Shown one piece after another: positions 34,474 through 43,116 of a stretch of 64,000 nt of DNA. The DNA is taken from NCBI GenBank assembly GCA_041392065.1, contig JAWKMU010000003.1, positions 62,001 through 126,000 of the forward strand. Reading direction: 5' to 3'. Source of the stretch: CAJQLB01 sp041392065 (GTDB lineage: Bacteria > Bacteroidota > Bacteroidia > Flavobacteriales > Flavobacteriaceae). A program made the position numbers and the translations under genes. Within the stretch, counting starts at the first letter, position 1. Each line of letters opens with the position of its first letter. Under the pieces are notes generated by a model. The model saw only the letters and a list, made by a program, of their open reading frames with translations, had not been told where the DNA came from and did not search any database.

Positions 34474-35817
34474 ATGAAACAAAAAATAGATGCTTTTTTA
34501 AATCTTGTTAAAAAATCTAACGGTCACGAACCTGAATTTTTGCAAGCTGTTCATGAGGTAGCAGAAACTGTAATTCCTTTTATAGAAGAAAACCCAAAAT
34601 ACAAAGGCAAAATGCTTTTAGAGCGTATGGTCGAGCCAGAACGCACAATCATTTTCAGAGTTCCTTGGGTTGATGATAAAGGAAACACTCAAGTTAATAG
34701 AGGTTTTAGAGTTGAGTTTAACTCTGCAATAGGACCATATAAAGGTGGATTAAGATTTCACCCAACGGTAAATCTTAGTATTTTGAAATTTTTAGGGTTT
34801 GAGCAAACTTTTAAAAACTCATTAACCACATTGCCAATGGGAGGCGGAAAAGGTGGTTCTGATTTTGATCCTAAAGGAAAAAGTGATAATGAAGTGATGC
34901 GTTTTTGTCAATCATTTATGAATGAATTGTTTAGGCATATTGGTGCTAACACTGACGTTCCAGCAGGTGATATTGGAGTTGGAGGTAGAGAAATAGGATA
35001 TATGTTTGGTCAATACAAGAAGTTAAGAAACGAATTTACTGGTGTATTTACTGGAAAAGGAATTACTTATGGAGGCTCATTAATTAGACCAGAAGCTACA
35101 GGTTACGGTTGTGTTTACTTTGCAAAAAACATGTTAGCAACCAAAAAGGATTCATTTAAAGGAAAAACCGTAGTCATTTCTGGCTCAGGAAATGTGGCTC
35201 AGTATGCTTGTGAAAAAGCTACTGAACTTGGTGGAAAAGTTGTAACAATGTCTGATTCTGGAGGCTATATTTACGATAAAGATGGTATTGACGCTAAAAA
35301 GTTAGCTACAATAATGGAAATCAAAAACGTAAAAAGAGGAAGAATTAGTGAGTATACAAAAAAGTATAAGTCTGCTACTTATCACGAAGGTGAACGTCCA
35401 TGGTCTGTAAAATGCGATATTGCCTTACCATGTGCTACTCAAAATGAGTTGAACGAAAAAGAAGCAAATGCTTTAATTAAAAATAAGGTTATCGCTGTTG
35501 CAGAAGGTGCTAATATGCCAACAACACCTGAAGCTATTACTGCGTTTCAAAAAGCAAAAGTTTTATTTTCTCCTGGAAAGGCTTCAAATGCTGGAGGTGT
35601 AGCTACTTCTGGATTGGAGATGAGTCAAAATTCACTACGTCTAAACTGGACAAGAGAAGAAGTAGATGAAAAACTACATAACATCATGAACGATATTCAT
35701 GAAGCTTGTGTAACCTATGGAAAACAAAAAGATGGTTATATTGATTATGTTAAAGGAGCTAACATTGCAGGCTTTGTTAAAGTAGCTGATGCTATGCTTG
35801 CTCAAGGTGTGGTTTAA
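34474..35817 (+). CDS. gdhA: NADP-type glutamate dehydrogenase
   Basis: A 447-residue cytosolic enzyme that makes glutamate from 2-oxoglutarate, ammonia and NAD(P)H. Conserved blocks: RGFRVEFNSAIGPYKGGLRF, NSLTTLPMGGGKGGSDFDPK (the catalytic Lys region), IGANTDVPAGDIGVGGREIG, and the Rossmann motif VVISGSGNVAQYACEKATEL. VAEGANMPTTPEAITAF and SNAGGVATSGLEMSQNS follow. The length fits the hexameric family of about 450 residues that is usually NADP-linked. It is monocistronic, with a promoter upstream and a terminator downstream. Confidence 0.96.
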   Translation: MKQKIDAFLNLVKKSNGHEPEFLQAVHEVAETVIPFIEENPKYKGKMLLERMVEPERTIIFRVPWVDDKGNTQVNRGFRVEFNSAIGPYKGGLRFHPTVNLSILKFLGFEQTFKNSLTTLPMGGGKGGSDFDPKGKSDNEVMRFCQSFMNELFRHIGANTDVPAGDIGVGGREIGYMFGQYKKLRNEFTGVFTGKGITYGGSLIRPEATGYGCVYFAKNMLATKKDSFKGKTVVISGSGNVAQYACEKATELGGKVVTMSDSGGYIYDKDGIDAKKLATIMEIKNVKRGRISEYTKKYKSATYHEGERPWSVKCDIALPCATQNELNEKEANALIKNKVIAVAEGANMPTTPEAITAFQKAKVLFSPGKASNAGGVATSGLEMSQNSLRLNWTREEVDEKLHNIMNDIHEACVTYGKQKDGYIDYVKGANIAGFVKVADAMLAQGVV

Positions 35818-35837
35818 TAATTCATTTTGTACTAAAT

Positions 35838-35867
35838 AAAAACCTCTTGAAAAATCAAGAGGTTTTT
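35838..35867. terminator. Bidirectional terminator between gdhA and pheS
   Basis: A perfect 13-bp stem, AAAAACCTCTTGA (35838-35850) with TCAAGAGGTTTTT (35855-35867), and an AAAA loop. It serves both converging genes. Confidence 0.9.
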
Positions 35868-35871
35868 ATTT

Positions 35872-36888
35872 TTATAATGCGCTTTTAAACTGATCTAAAA
35901 ACCTAACATCGTTTTCGCTCAGCAATCTAATATCACCAATTTGGTGTAGTAACATTGCAATTCTATCTATTCCCATTCCGAAGGCAAAACCAGAATAAAC
36001 CTCAGGATCAATGTCGCAGTTTTTTAAAACATTAGGGTCTACCATACCACAACCCATAATTTCAAGCCATCCAGTTCCTTTGGTTATTCTATAATCAATT
36101 TCAGTTTCTAATCCCCAAAACACATCTACCTCAGCACTTGGCTCAGTAAATGGGAAATAAGATGGTCTCAATCTAATCTTAGATTTGCCGAACATTTCAG
36201 TAGTAAAATATTGTAAGGTTTGTTTTAAATCGGCAAAACTCACATTTTTATCAATGTACAAGCCTTCAACCTGATGAAAAAAGCAATGTGAACGTGCAGA
36301 AATAGCTTCGTTTCTATAGACCCTTCCAGGAGAAATGGTACGAATTGGTGGTTTGTTGTTTTCCATATATCGTACTTGCACAGAACTTGTGTGAGTACGT
36401 AACAAAATATCAGGATTGGTTTGAATAAAGAATGTATCCTGCATATCACGTGCTGGATGATATTCTGGTAAATTTAAAGCTGTAAAGTTATGCCAATCGT
36501 CTTCAATTTCTGGACCTTCGCTTACATTAAAACCAATGCGTGAAAAAATATCAATAATTTGATTTTTTACTATTGAAATTGGATGACGAGAGCCTATTTG
36601 AATAGGTTCACCAGGTCTTGTAAGGTCATTTGTGCTTGTCTTTTCGGCATTATTTTCTATTTCTTCTTTAAGAGCGTTTACCTTGTCTTGAGCAGTAGTT
36701 TTTAGCTTGTTTATAACTTGTCCAAACTCCTTTTTTTGCTCATTGGCAACATTTTTAAATTCGGCAAAATAGTCGTTAAGCAGGCCTTTTTTGCCTAAAT
36801 ATTTAATTCGGAACGCTTCAATTTCTTCAAGTGAATTTGCAGAAAATGATTCGGCTTCTTCTATAAGTTCTTTAATCTTATCTATCAT
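35872..36888 (-). CDS. pheS: Phenylalanine-tRNA ligase alpha subunit
   Basis: A 338-residue subunit that holds the catalytic class II core; it pairs with PheT, which is not in this window. The N-terminal coiled-coil arm (residues about 1-90) binds tRNA. Class II motifs are visible: HPISIVKNQIIDIFSRIGFN (motif 1), ISPGRVYRNEAISARSHCFF (motif 2) and GFAFGMGIDRIAMLLHQIGD (motif 3). YFPFTEPSAEVDVFWG and WLEIMGCGMVDPNVL are also typical. The length matches the bacterial family. Confidence 0.97.
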   Translation of the reverse strand: MIDKIKELIEEAESFSANSLEEIEAFRIKYLGKKGLLNDYFAEFKNVANEQKKEFGQVINKLKTTAQDKVNALKEEIENNAEKTSTNDLTRPGEPIQIGSRHPISIVKNQIIDIFSRIGFNVSEGPEIEDDWHNFTALNLPEYHPARDMQDTFFIQTNPDILLRTHTSSVQVRYMENNKPPIRTISPGRVYRNEAISARSHCFFHQVEGLYIDKNVSFADLKQTLQYFTTEMFGKSKIRLRPSYFPFTEPSAEVDVFWGLETEIDYRITKGTGWLEIMGCGMVDPNVLKNCDIDPEVYSGFAFGMGIDRIAMLLHQIGDIRLLSENDVRFLDQFKSAL

Positions 36889-36947
36889 GTTAATCCTTCG
36901 AAATGAGTGGCAAATTTAGTGAATTTAATCTTTTTTAAGAGTTCTAT

Positions 36948-37304
36948 TTATTGAATATAATCTGTTTCAACAAAATAGTTTACAATGGCTTCTTTCATTA
37001 AAATACTTTGCTCTCCTGCTTTTAAAAAAGGAAGTTCGGCTTTTGTTTTATAGTGTGGCCAACCATCCTCATCAACATAGTCAAATTCATAGTAACCATA
37101 AGGGGAAAGCAATTTGCATATAGCAACGTGCATCAAATCTAGTTTTTGATCCTTTTTGTATTTTCTGTTTAATTGACCAAGTTCTTGAAGACCAATTAAA
37201 TAAATAATGGCATCCAAATCTAAGGTGTCTCCATCAGCAAATTGAAGAGATAACTTATTTACAAGAATATTCCAACGCGATTTTAGTAATTCGTCCTTTA
37301 CCAT
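36948..37304 (-). CDS. Conserved hypothetical cytosolic protein
   Basis: A 118-residue protein with no signal peptide or membrane segment. The sequence starts MVKDELLKSRWNILVNKLSL and contains LDAIIYLIGLQELGQLNRKY, LMHVAICKLLSPYGYYEFDY and DEDGWPHYKTKAELPF. It looks mostly helical with a Trp/Tyr-rich end. I recognise no family. The ATG at 37304 is chosen over an in-frame TTG at 37316, which overlaps the -7 element. It is 59 bp upstream of pheS on the same strand. Confidence 0.7.
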   Translation of the reverse strand: MVKDELLKSRWNILVNKLSLQFADGDTLDLDAIIYLIGLQELGQLNRKYKKDQKLDLMHVAICKLLSPYGYYEFDYVDEDGWPHYKTKAELPFLKAGEQSILMKEAIVNYFVETDYIQ

Positions 37305-37313
37305 AATTAATTG

Positions 37314-37321
37314 CAAATTTA
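37314..37321 (-). promoter_or_regulatory. Bacteroidota -7 promoter element
   Basis: The minus strand reads TAAATTTG, an exact match. It ends only 9 bp before the ATG at 37304, so the transcript would have a very short leader. Confidence 0.5.
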
Positions 37322-37440
37322 TACACTAATATAATAGCAACACAACAAAAACGTTATATAAATTAAAACCGCTTACTTTTTATACTATATAACAGAAAAT
37401 TACGCTAATTTTAACGAGGTTTATCAAAATTTTGGTTTGT

Positions 37441-37956
37441 ATGACTGTTATAGATATTGTCTTAGGTGCTTTGCTCCTATTCGGATTGATTAGAGGTCTG
37501 ATTAAAGGTCTTTTTGTTGAAATCGCTTCATTATTAGCTTTAATTTTGGGTATTTATGGTGCTATACATTTTAGCCATTTTGCAACAGCTTTTTTAGAAA
37601 GCAGAGTGGATTGGAATGAAAAATATATTAACATAGCCTCGTTTGCTATTACGTTTATGATTATTGTTTTTGTTATTTCCTTAGCAGGAAAGGCCTTGAC
37701 AAAGCTTGCCGATTTTGCTTCACTTGGTATGCTAAATAAAATTCTTGGTGGTGTTTTTGGGTTTTTAAAAATTGGGCTAATTTTAAGTATTATTTTAATG
37801 GTATTTACCAACTTAAACAAAACAATTCCTTTTGTTGATGAAGAAGATATAGAAAAGTCTGTGCTTTACGAGCGGGTTAGGTCGTTAGCACCTATGATAT
37901 TTCCAAACATTATAAAAGAGGAAGAGTCTCAGGATGAAGCTAATATTACCATATAA
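37441..37956 (+). CDS. CvpA family membrane protein
   Basis: A 171-residue inner-membrane protein with four hydrophobic segments (about 3-20, 26-46, 65-87 and 99-122). The start VIDIVLGALLLFGLIRGLIK followed by GLFVEIASLLALILGIYGAI is the CvpA/colicin-V-production signature, and MLNKILGGVFGFLKIGLILS is the conserved third region. E. coli CvpA is needed for colicin V export; in this phylum the role is unknown. The ATG at 37441 is used; a TTG at 37432 would only add three residues. A terminator follows at once. Confidence 0.87.
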   Translation: MTVIDIVLGALLLFGLIRGLIKGLFVEIASLLALILGIYGAIHFSHFATAFLESRVDWNEKYINIASFAITFMIIVFVISLAGKALTKLADFASLGMLNKILGGVFGFLKIGLILSIILMVFTNLNKTIPFVDEEDIEKSVLYERVRSLAPMIFPNIIKEEESQDEANITI

Positions 37957-37984
37957 AAAAAGCCACTTTTCAGTGGCTTTTTTT
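37955..37984. terminator. Bidirectional terminator
   Basis: Stem AGCCACT (37961-37967) and AGTGGCT (37972-37978), extended by A and T runs. It reaches into the stop codons of both converging genes. Confidence 0.85.
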
Positions 37985-38609
37985 AGTCTAAATGATAAAT
38001 CTCCCTTATGTCTTCAAGGAAACTTTCAAAATTAATTTTAAGATCTATGAGCTTTCCTGTATGAATATCAAAAACCCAACCATGTACTTTTAAGCCTCTT
38101 TCTCTTATGGCTTTTTGTACAGCTGCGGTTTTAATTAAATTGACACATTGCTCTTTTACGTTTAGTTCTACAAGTCTATCATAGCGTTTATCTTCACTTT
38201 TTATAGCATTAAGCTCATTTTTATGTAAACGATATACATCTCTAATATTTCGTAACCATGGGTTTAAGATTCCTAAATCTGCCGATTGCATAGCAGCTTT
38301 TACACCACCACACTCATAATGACCACAAACTACAACATGGTTAACTTTTAAATGTACAACTGCATACTCTACAACAGACATTGCATTAAGGTCTATGGCA
38401 GACACCATATTTGCTATGTTTCTGTGTACAAAAACCTCACCTGGACCTAAACCCATTAATTCCTCGGCTGTAACTCTACTGTCTGAGCAACCAATGAACA
38501 ATAACTCAGGACTTTGACCTTGACCTAAGTGTTCAAAATATTTATCGTCAACAGATAGTTTGTCTTCAATCCATTTTTTATTGTTATTGAATACTTGGGA
38601 TAAGTCCAT
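37983..38609 (-). CDS. Beta carbonic anhydrase (second in the carbon cluster)
   Basis: A 208-residue cytosolic zinc enzyme that interconverts CO2 and bicarbonate. Zinc and catalytic residues are visible: CSDSR (Cys41, Asp43, Arg45) and HYEC (His97, Cys100), in ELLFIGCSDSRVTAEELMGL and VNHVVVCGHYECGGVKAAMQ. The Asn-Pro-Trp-Leu-Arg phrase near residue 120 and the C-terminal VHGWVFDIHTGKLIDL are typical of the plant/E. coli Can type. There is no signal peptide. It is 11 bp downstream of the SulP gene, so it is likely to act on bicarbonate taken up by that carrier. It differs in subgroup from the other anhydrase at 41221. Confidence 0.95.
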   Translation of the reverse strand: MDLSQVFNNNKKWIEDKLSVDDKYFEHLGQGQSPELLFIGCSDSRVTAEELMGLGPGEVFVHRNIANMVSAIDLNAMSVVEYAVVHLKVNHVVVCGHYECGGVKAAMQSADLGILNPWLRNIRDVYRLHKNELNAIKSEDKRYDRLVELNVKEQCVNLIKTAAVQKAIRERGLKVHGWVFDIHTGKLIDLKINFESFLEDIREIYHLD

Positions 38610-38620
38610 GGTTTTTTAAT

Positions 38621-40489
38621 TTAATGAGTGTCTTTAATGTTTTCTTTAACCCATTTTACACAATCATCAAAGTTATCAAAAATATGTTTTTCTGGAATAA
38701 AATCTGGGATAATATCAATTCTTTCCATCATGTATCTTGGTTGTTCCAATAAACCTACAAACAATACTTGTACATTGTTTTTTTGCAAATCTTGCAGCAT
38801 GTCTTCCATAGCATACAAACCAGACTGATCCATATATTGCATACGATCTAATCTCATTATTACAGTGTTTGCTGTTTTAGGTATTTGAGCCGCTAAACTT
38901 TGAAAATCGCTTGTAGAACCAAAAAACAATGGTCCTTTTAGATGTTTGATAAAGACTTCTTCTTTGAGTTTTGTTGGAAAATTAATTTCGTCTTTCCATG
39001 CTTCTTCTTTAAGTGTTTTAACATCTGATCGTTGAGCGGTTAAATCACCCATTTTTTTCATGAACATTAATGATGCTATAACTAAGCCAATTCCTACAGC
39101 GAATACTAAATCCCAAAGAGAAGAAAGCACTAATACTATAAGCATTATCAAAACCTCAGAACTTAATTTAAGAGGTCCTAACTTTATATCTTTTGGCAAA
39201 TAAGGTATTGCTTTTAAGCCCTTGTAATCCATCACTCCAATACCAACGGTTATTAATATTCCTGCAAGAACAGCTGCTGGAATTTGAGAAGCTAAATTTG
39301 GTAATCCAGGTATCATTAAGATACTAAAAAGTAAAATACCTGCAATCATTCCAGATAACCTAGTTTTTCCTCCAGAGTTGATATTCACTACTGTACGAAT
39401 TGTTGCTCCTGCACCAGGAATACCACCAAAAATAGCTGCTATACTATTTCCTATTCCCTGACCTACTAATTCCTTATTAGGTTTGTGCTTGGTTTTAGTC
39501 ATGTTATCGGCTACAATACTTGTTAATAACGAATCTATTGCTCCTAAAAGTGACAATGCCAAAGCTGTAAAAATATATGGTGTTATTGATCCTAAATTAA
39601 ATCCTGTTATGATTTCTAAATTTGGTATTGGTAAACCTTCAGGAATTTCAGGTATTGCTCTATAGTTTAAACCTCCAATAATAGCTATTGCAGACATAAC
39701 AACCAAGGCTACCAATGTACTTGGTACTTTTGTTGTAATGCGTTTAAAACCATATATAATAAATATGGTTCCTAATGCAAGTAATACTTCAAGCCAATTG
39801 ATATTCTGCAATGCTCTTGGCAACACTTTAATAGACCCTAAAACTCCTGAAGCGTTCTTCGCAGCAAGTGTTTGCGATTCTTTTAAAATATCTGCTTCAG
39901 TAATCTTTTCAGCTCTAGATATCGTTTCTTTAAAATCTTCCAGAACCAAAATACCTTCTCCAGCTTCTTCTTTTAAAATGTTTTCTAAGATAACTTCTTC
40001 GGCTTGTGGTTTAAACTGGTTTACATACTCCATATCCTCTTTTGGATAATATCCTAATGAAGGTAGAATTTGTGTTACAAGTATAATAACTCCAATGGCT
40101 GTCATAAAACCAGAAACAACAGGATACGGAATGTATCTTATGTATTTTCCTAAACCAATGGCTCCTAAGCCAATCTGCATAAGACCAGCCAATAAAAAAA
40201 CTGTTAATATTGCTGGTAAAGCCTTATTGACATCTCCATCATTAGCAGCAACAATTCCTGCAATAATAACCATACTTACAGCTGTCATTGGTGCTGTTGG
40301 TCCAGAAATCTGAGTGTTTGTTCCTCCAAACATTGCCGCAAAGAAACTTATAAAGATGGCTCCATAAAGTCCTGCACTTGGTCCTAATCCTGAAGACACA
40401 CCAAATGCCAATGCTAATGGCAAGGCAACAATACCAGCAGTAATACCTCCAAAAGCATCACCTCTTATGTTAGAAAATAGATTTTTCAT
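38621..40489 (-). CDS. SulP family inorganic anion transporter with STAS domain
   Basis: A 622-residue inner-membrane carrier. The SulP core has AGIVALPLALAFGVSSGLGP, TNTQISGPTAPMTAVSMVII and IAAIFGGIPGAGATIRTVVN, and residues about 500-615 form a STAS domain (LKGPLFFGSTSDFQSLA, VIMRLDRMQYMDQSGLYAME). A long hydrophilic stretch at about residues 147-230 interrupts the membrane part. SulP proteins carry sulfate, bicarbonate or other anions. Position between two carbonic anhydrase genes suggests bicarbonate, as in BicA-like carriers; this is inference from context. The gap to the anhydrase downstream is 11 bp, and 58 bp separate it from the DUF2490 gene. Confidence 0.92.
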   Translation of the reverse strand: MKNLFSNIRGDAFGGITAGIVALPLALAFGVSSGLGPSAGLYGAIFISFFAAMFGGTNTQISGPTAPMTAVSMVIIAGIVAANDGDVNKALPAILTVFLLAGLMQIGLGAIGLGKYIRYIPYPVVSGFMTAIGVIILVTQILPSLGYYPKEDMEYVNQFKPQAEEVILENILKEEAGEGILVLEDFKETISRAEKITEADILKESQTLAAKNASGVLGSIKVLPRALQNINWLEVLLALGTIFIIYGFKRITTKVPSTLVALVVMSAIAIIGGLNYRAIPEIPEGLPIPNLEIITGFNLGSITPYIFTALALSLLGAIDSLLTSIVADNMTKTKHKPNKELVGQGIGNSIAAIFGGIPGAGATIRTVVNINSGGKTRLSGMIAGILLFSILMIPGLPNLASQIPAAVLAGILITVGIGVMDYKGLKAIPYLPKDIKLGPLKLSSEVLIMLIVLVLSSLWDLVFAVGIGLVIASLMFMKKMGDLTAQRSDVKTLKEEAWKDEINFPTKLKEEVFIKHLKGPLFFGSTSDFQSLAAQIPKTANTVIMRLDRMQYMDQSGLYAMEDMLQDLQKNNVQVLFVGLLEQPRYMMERIDIIPDFIPEKHIFDNFDDCVKWVKENIKDTH

Positions 40490-40547
40490 ATATTTTATTT
40501 TAAGGTTAGTTTAATGTTTTTTAGTGAAGCTCTTTGCTTTAAGCTTA

Positions 40548-41228
40548 CTAAAAGTTTACAAATGTGATTATATTTATTTGATCTCTGGAATCGGTTTCAA
40601 AAAACTGATTCATGTAGCCCAATTCTATTCTGATGTTTTCACTAACAGTATATCCCAAACCTCCATATACTCTATTTCTATCAAAAATTGAGCTTTTAGA
40701 GTTTAAGAATATTTCATTATATGCAGATAGGTATAAAGGTGATACTCCAGATTCATTAGATTTAAAAGGTATATTAAGGCTTAAAAAATAACGAAAGCGC
40801 AGTTTAAAATCATTTTCAACAAAACGCTGCTCAAACCTGTAACGATGACTTAATTTTACCTTACCAACATTTTGTTTGGAAGTGTACTGCTGAAATATTC
40901 GATGCTCATTTACAGAAATTTTATTATCAGCATCTTCAATATAGTTTTCAGACAAAATATAGCCATAACCCAATAATACATTATTGGACTCATCAAGATT
41001 ATAACCAACTCCTGTTCTAAGCAATAATTGTTCTAAATCTCCAATGGCATTATAGTTCCTGTACTGAACCTCGTTATGTATGTTCCACTTAGAATTTATT
41101 TTTTTGCTACCAATATATATAAGCCAATTACCCAAATTACTCTCTTGAGCTATAGCAATATTAGGTAGCACCAACATAATTGTTAGTGCTACCATTATAG
41201 CTTTATTAGTTATTTTCTTTTTATTCAT
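40548..41228 (-). CDS. DUF2490 outer-membrane protein
   Basis: A 226-residue exported protein with a signal peptide (hydrophobic core VALTIMLVLPNIAIAQ). The mature part is beta-rich: LGNWLIYIGSKKINSKWNIH, VQYRNYNAIGDLEQLLLRTG, KLSHRYRFEQRFVENDFKLR and NRVYGGLGYTVSENIRIELG. It ends NIITFVNF, as outer-membrane barrels do. This is the DUF2490 pattern; the function is unknown. Its start overlaps the end of the first carbonic anhydrase by 8 bp, so the two are translationally linked, which suggests a role in the same inorganic-carbon process, perhaps as an outer-membrane pore. That role is inferred. Confidence 0.85.
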   Translation of the reverse strand: MNKKKITNKAIMVALTIMLVLPNIAIAQESNLGNWLIYIGSKKINSKWNIHNEVQYRNYNAIGDLEQLLLRTGVGYNLDESNNVLLGYGYILSENYIEDADNKISVNEHRIFQQYTSKQNVGKVKLSHRYRFEQRFVENDFKLRFRYFLSLNIPFKSNESGVSPLYLSAYNEIFLNSKSSIFDRNRVYGGLGYTVSENIRIELGYMNQFFETDSRDQINIITFVNF

Positions 41229-41850
41229 AAAAGGTTACAGCTCCAGAATTAATATCGTACATGGCACCAATTATTTTTATTTCGCCATTATTTTGCATTT
41301 CAGCCAACACATCACTTTCTTCTAAAATTCTATCAATAGTGAGTTGTACATTTTTTGCAGAAACATTGTCTACAAATTCACTGTTTTTAGAATTTCTAAT
41401 ACTTGGGTCTTTAGGCTCTGTAACTGCTTTAACAGCAGGTTTTATCTTTGCTAACATTCCTGTTAGGTTTCCTAATCTTGCATCATCACAAGCACCTTTT
41501 ACTGCGCCGCAGGAAGTATGCCCTAAAACAACGATTAATTTTGTTCCTGCCAATTTGCAAGCAAATTCCATGCTTCCTAAAATGTCTGAATTGACAAAGT
41601 TTCCTGCAATTCTTACACTGAATATATCGCCAAGTCCTTGGTCAAATACAAGCTCTGCAGATACTCTAGAGTCAATACAACTTAGAATTGTAGCAAAGGG
41701 GAATTGCCCATCGCTTGTGTCGTTTACTTGTTCTAAAAGGTTTCTGTTTGCTTTTAAATTATTTTGAAATCTTTGATTTCCTTCTTTTAAAAATTGCAAT
41801 GACTTTTCAGGTGTCATTGTTGCTTGAGTTTCTCTTGTGTGAGCTTTCAT
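41221..41850 (-). CDS. Beta carbonic anhydrase (first in the carbon cluster)
   Basis: A 209-residue zinc enzyme. Metal and catalytic residues: SCIDSR (Cys58, Asp60, Arg62) and GHTSCGAV (His111, Cys114), in FPFATILSCIDSRVSAELVF and KLIVVLGHTSCGAVKGACDD. KSLQFLKEGNQRFQNN at the N-terminus marks the group of prokaryotic beta anhydrases that often have signal peptides, but none is visible here. It is the first gene of a cluster with the DUF2490 gene, SulP and a second anhydrase. I do not see a TAnnTTTG element in the 100 bp upstream. Confidence 0.94.
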   Translation of the reverse strand: MKAHTRETQATMTPEKSLQFLKEGNQRFQNNLKANRNLLEQVNDTSDGQFPFATILSCIDSRVSAELVFDQGLGDIFSVRIAGNFVNSDILGSMEFACKLAGTKLIVVLGHTSCGAVKGACDDARLGNLTGMLAKIKPAVKAVTEPKDPSIRNSKNSEFVDNVSAKNVQLTIDRILEESDVLAEMQNNGEIKIIGAMYDINSGAVTFYE

Positions 41851-42017
41851 CTTTTTATATGTGTTATATGTTTAGTCTTGATATATTTGTAGTATATGAT
41901 TTAATTATAATTCTCTCTTTTAATAAAAAAGAATCTTATAAATAATCTAAATTACTGTCTTTCCACAAAAATGGAACAGTAAACAAATAGGTAACTGCTA
42001 CCTAAAAAAATAAGATA

Positions 42018-42296
42018 TTAAACTTCAGGTGGAGGTGAAAAATGTTCCTTAAACAAGGAGTTGTAGTTTTCTTTGTGAAAGGATAATGATTTGGCAATGC
42101 GGTTTACAACAAAACCATACTCTACTGTTTCTCTTGAAGGGTTTTCAAAATCTTGAACTTTTTTTTCCTCTTCTTCTGTAGAGTTAATTAAGAGGGAAAT
42201 ATCATAAGAACTATCAACTACAGCCAAAACACTTGGCGCTAAAGTAATTGTCGCAAACGTTAATGTGAATAATATTGCTAATGTTCTTCTGCTCAT
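42018..42296 (-). CDS. Small exported protein, function unknown
   Basis: A 92-residue protein. Residues 1-26 form a signal peptide or membrane anchor (TLAILFTLTFATITLAPSVL). The rest is polar with an acidic patch (STEEEEKKVQDFENPS) and a Pro-rich C-terminus (EHFSPPPEV). I recognise no family. It lies downstream of batE by 48 bp but has its own -7 element, so it can be expressed apart from the Bat operon. Confidence 0.6.
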   Translation of the reverse strand: MSRRTLAILFTLTFATITLAPSVLAVVDSSYDISLLINSTEEEEKKVQDFENPSRETVEYGFVVNRIAKSLSFHKENYNSLFKEHFSPPPEV

Positions 42297-42313
42297 TTAT
42301 TAATTTTGAGTGT

Positions 42314-42321
42314 CAAATATA
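42314..42321 (-). promoter_or_regulatory. Bacteroidota -7 promoter element for the small exported protein
   Basis: The minus strand reads TATATTTG, an exact match, 17 bp before the ATG at 42296. Confidence 0.6.
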
Positions 42322-42344
42322 CGTTATTTTTTGTTAAACGAATA

Positions 42345-43106
42345 CTAAAAATCCTTCAACAGCTTAATGTTCTCAGAAGCTATCCAACCTGTCTTTCCGT
42401 TAGCAATTTGTATTTTACTCCAGTCGTCATTGTATTTTTCTAAGACTTGAACCTTTGTTCCTTCATGAATTTGAAAAGCGCTTTCGCTTCTTAAATTAGG
42501 TTCTGTCTTAACTTCGCTTTCTTGCGAAAACACTATAGCTGGATTGTCTTTTTTATCTAAAGTTTGTTTGTGAAATGCAAAAAATAAAGATATGAAGGCA
42601 ATAAACAGTATCACAAAACTACCTATAAATGCCAACCTCTTTTTTGTAGTACTATAAGCAAAATAATAAGCTAAAAATAATATTACAAAAAGCACTACAC
42701 AGCTAATTGATATCATTGCCCAAGTATCGAAAGGGAATGTATTTGTAATACTTTTTACAAATTTTGAAAACCCTACTTCAGGTATTTTATCAATAGCATC
42801 TATAGTCATGTTTTGAGCAAATGCTAAATTGTTGGTTATATCTGCATCGTTAGGTGCTAAAAGCAACGCTTTTTCATAATAATAAATGCTTGGCGCAACA
42901 CGATTGAGCTTGTAATATGAATTTGCTAAATTATAGTATAGTTCTGGAGAATGTACTTTGTTATCAAGTATAGACTCATATACTGTAATGGCTTCTTGAA
43001 ATTTGCCTTCGTTATATAATGCATTCCCTTTGGCAAAGTCTTTAGTGTTTTGCGCAAAACCAGCTACTACAAAGAAAAAGGTTAATATACAAAGTAACTT
43101 ATTCAT
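42345..43106 (-). CDS. batE: BatE: TPR and SH3-domain membrane protein
   Basis: A 253-residue protein at the end of the Bat operon. After the signal peptide (ending VVAGFAQ) come TPR repeats (about residues 22-97; KGNALYNEGKFQEAITVYES, SPELYYNLANSYYKLNRVAP), two membrane helices (about 127-150 and 157-177), and a bacterial SH3-like domain at the C-terminus (about 190-250; SEVKTEPNLRSESAFQIHEG, VQVLEKYNDDWSKIQIANGK). This is the usual BatE layout. Bat proteins have been linked to oxygen and stress tolerance, but the mechanism is not settled. Confidence 0.9.
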   Translation of the reverse strand: MNKLLCILTFFFVVAGFAQNTKDFAKGNALYNEGKFQEAITVYESILDNKVHSPELYYNLANSYYKLNRVAPSIYYYEKALLLAPNDADITNNLAFAQNMTIDAIDKIPEVGFSKFVKSITNTFPFDTWAMISISCVVLFVILFLAYYFAYSTTKKRLAFIGSFVILFIAFISLFFAFHKQTLDKKDNPAIVFSQESEVKTEPNLRSESAFQIHEGTKVQVLEKYNDDWSKIQIANGKTGWIASENIKLLKDF

Positions 43107-43116
43107 TTATAAGTGC

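Noticed and set aside
41261..41767. A 168-residue plus-strand frame opposite the first carbonic anhydrase
   Set aside because: The minus-strand frame carries intact zinc-binding motifs and sits in an operon. The plus frame has no recognisable features.
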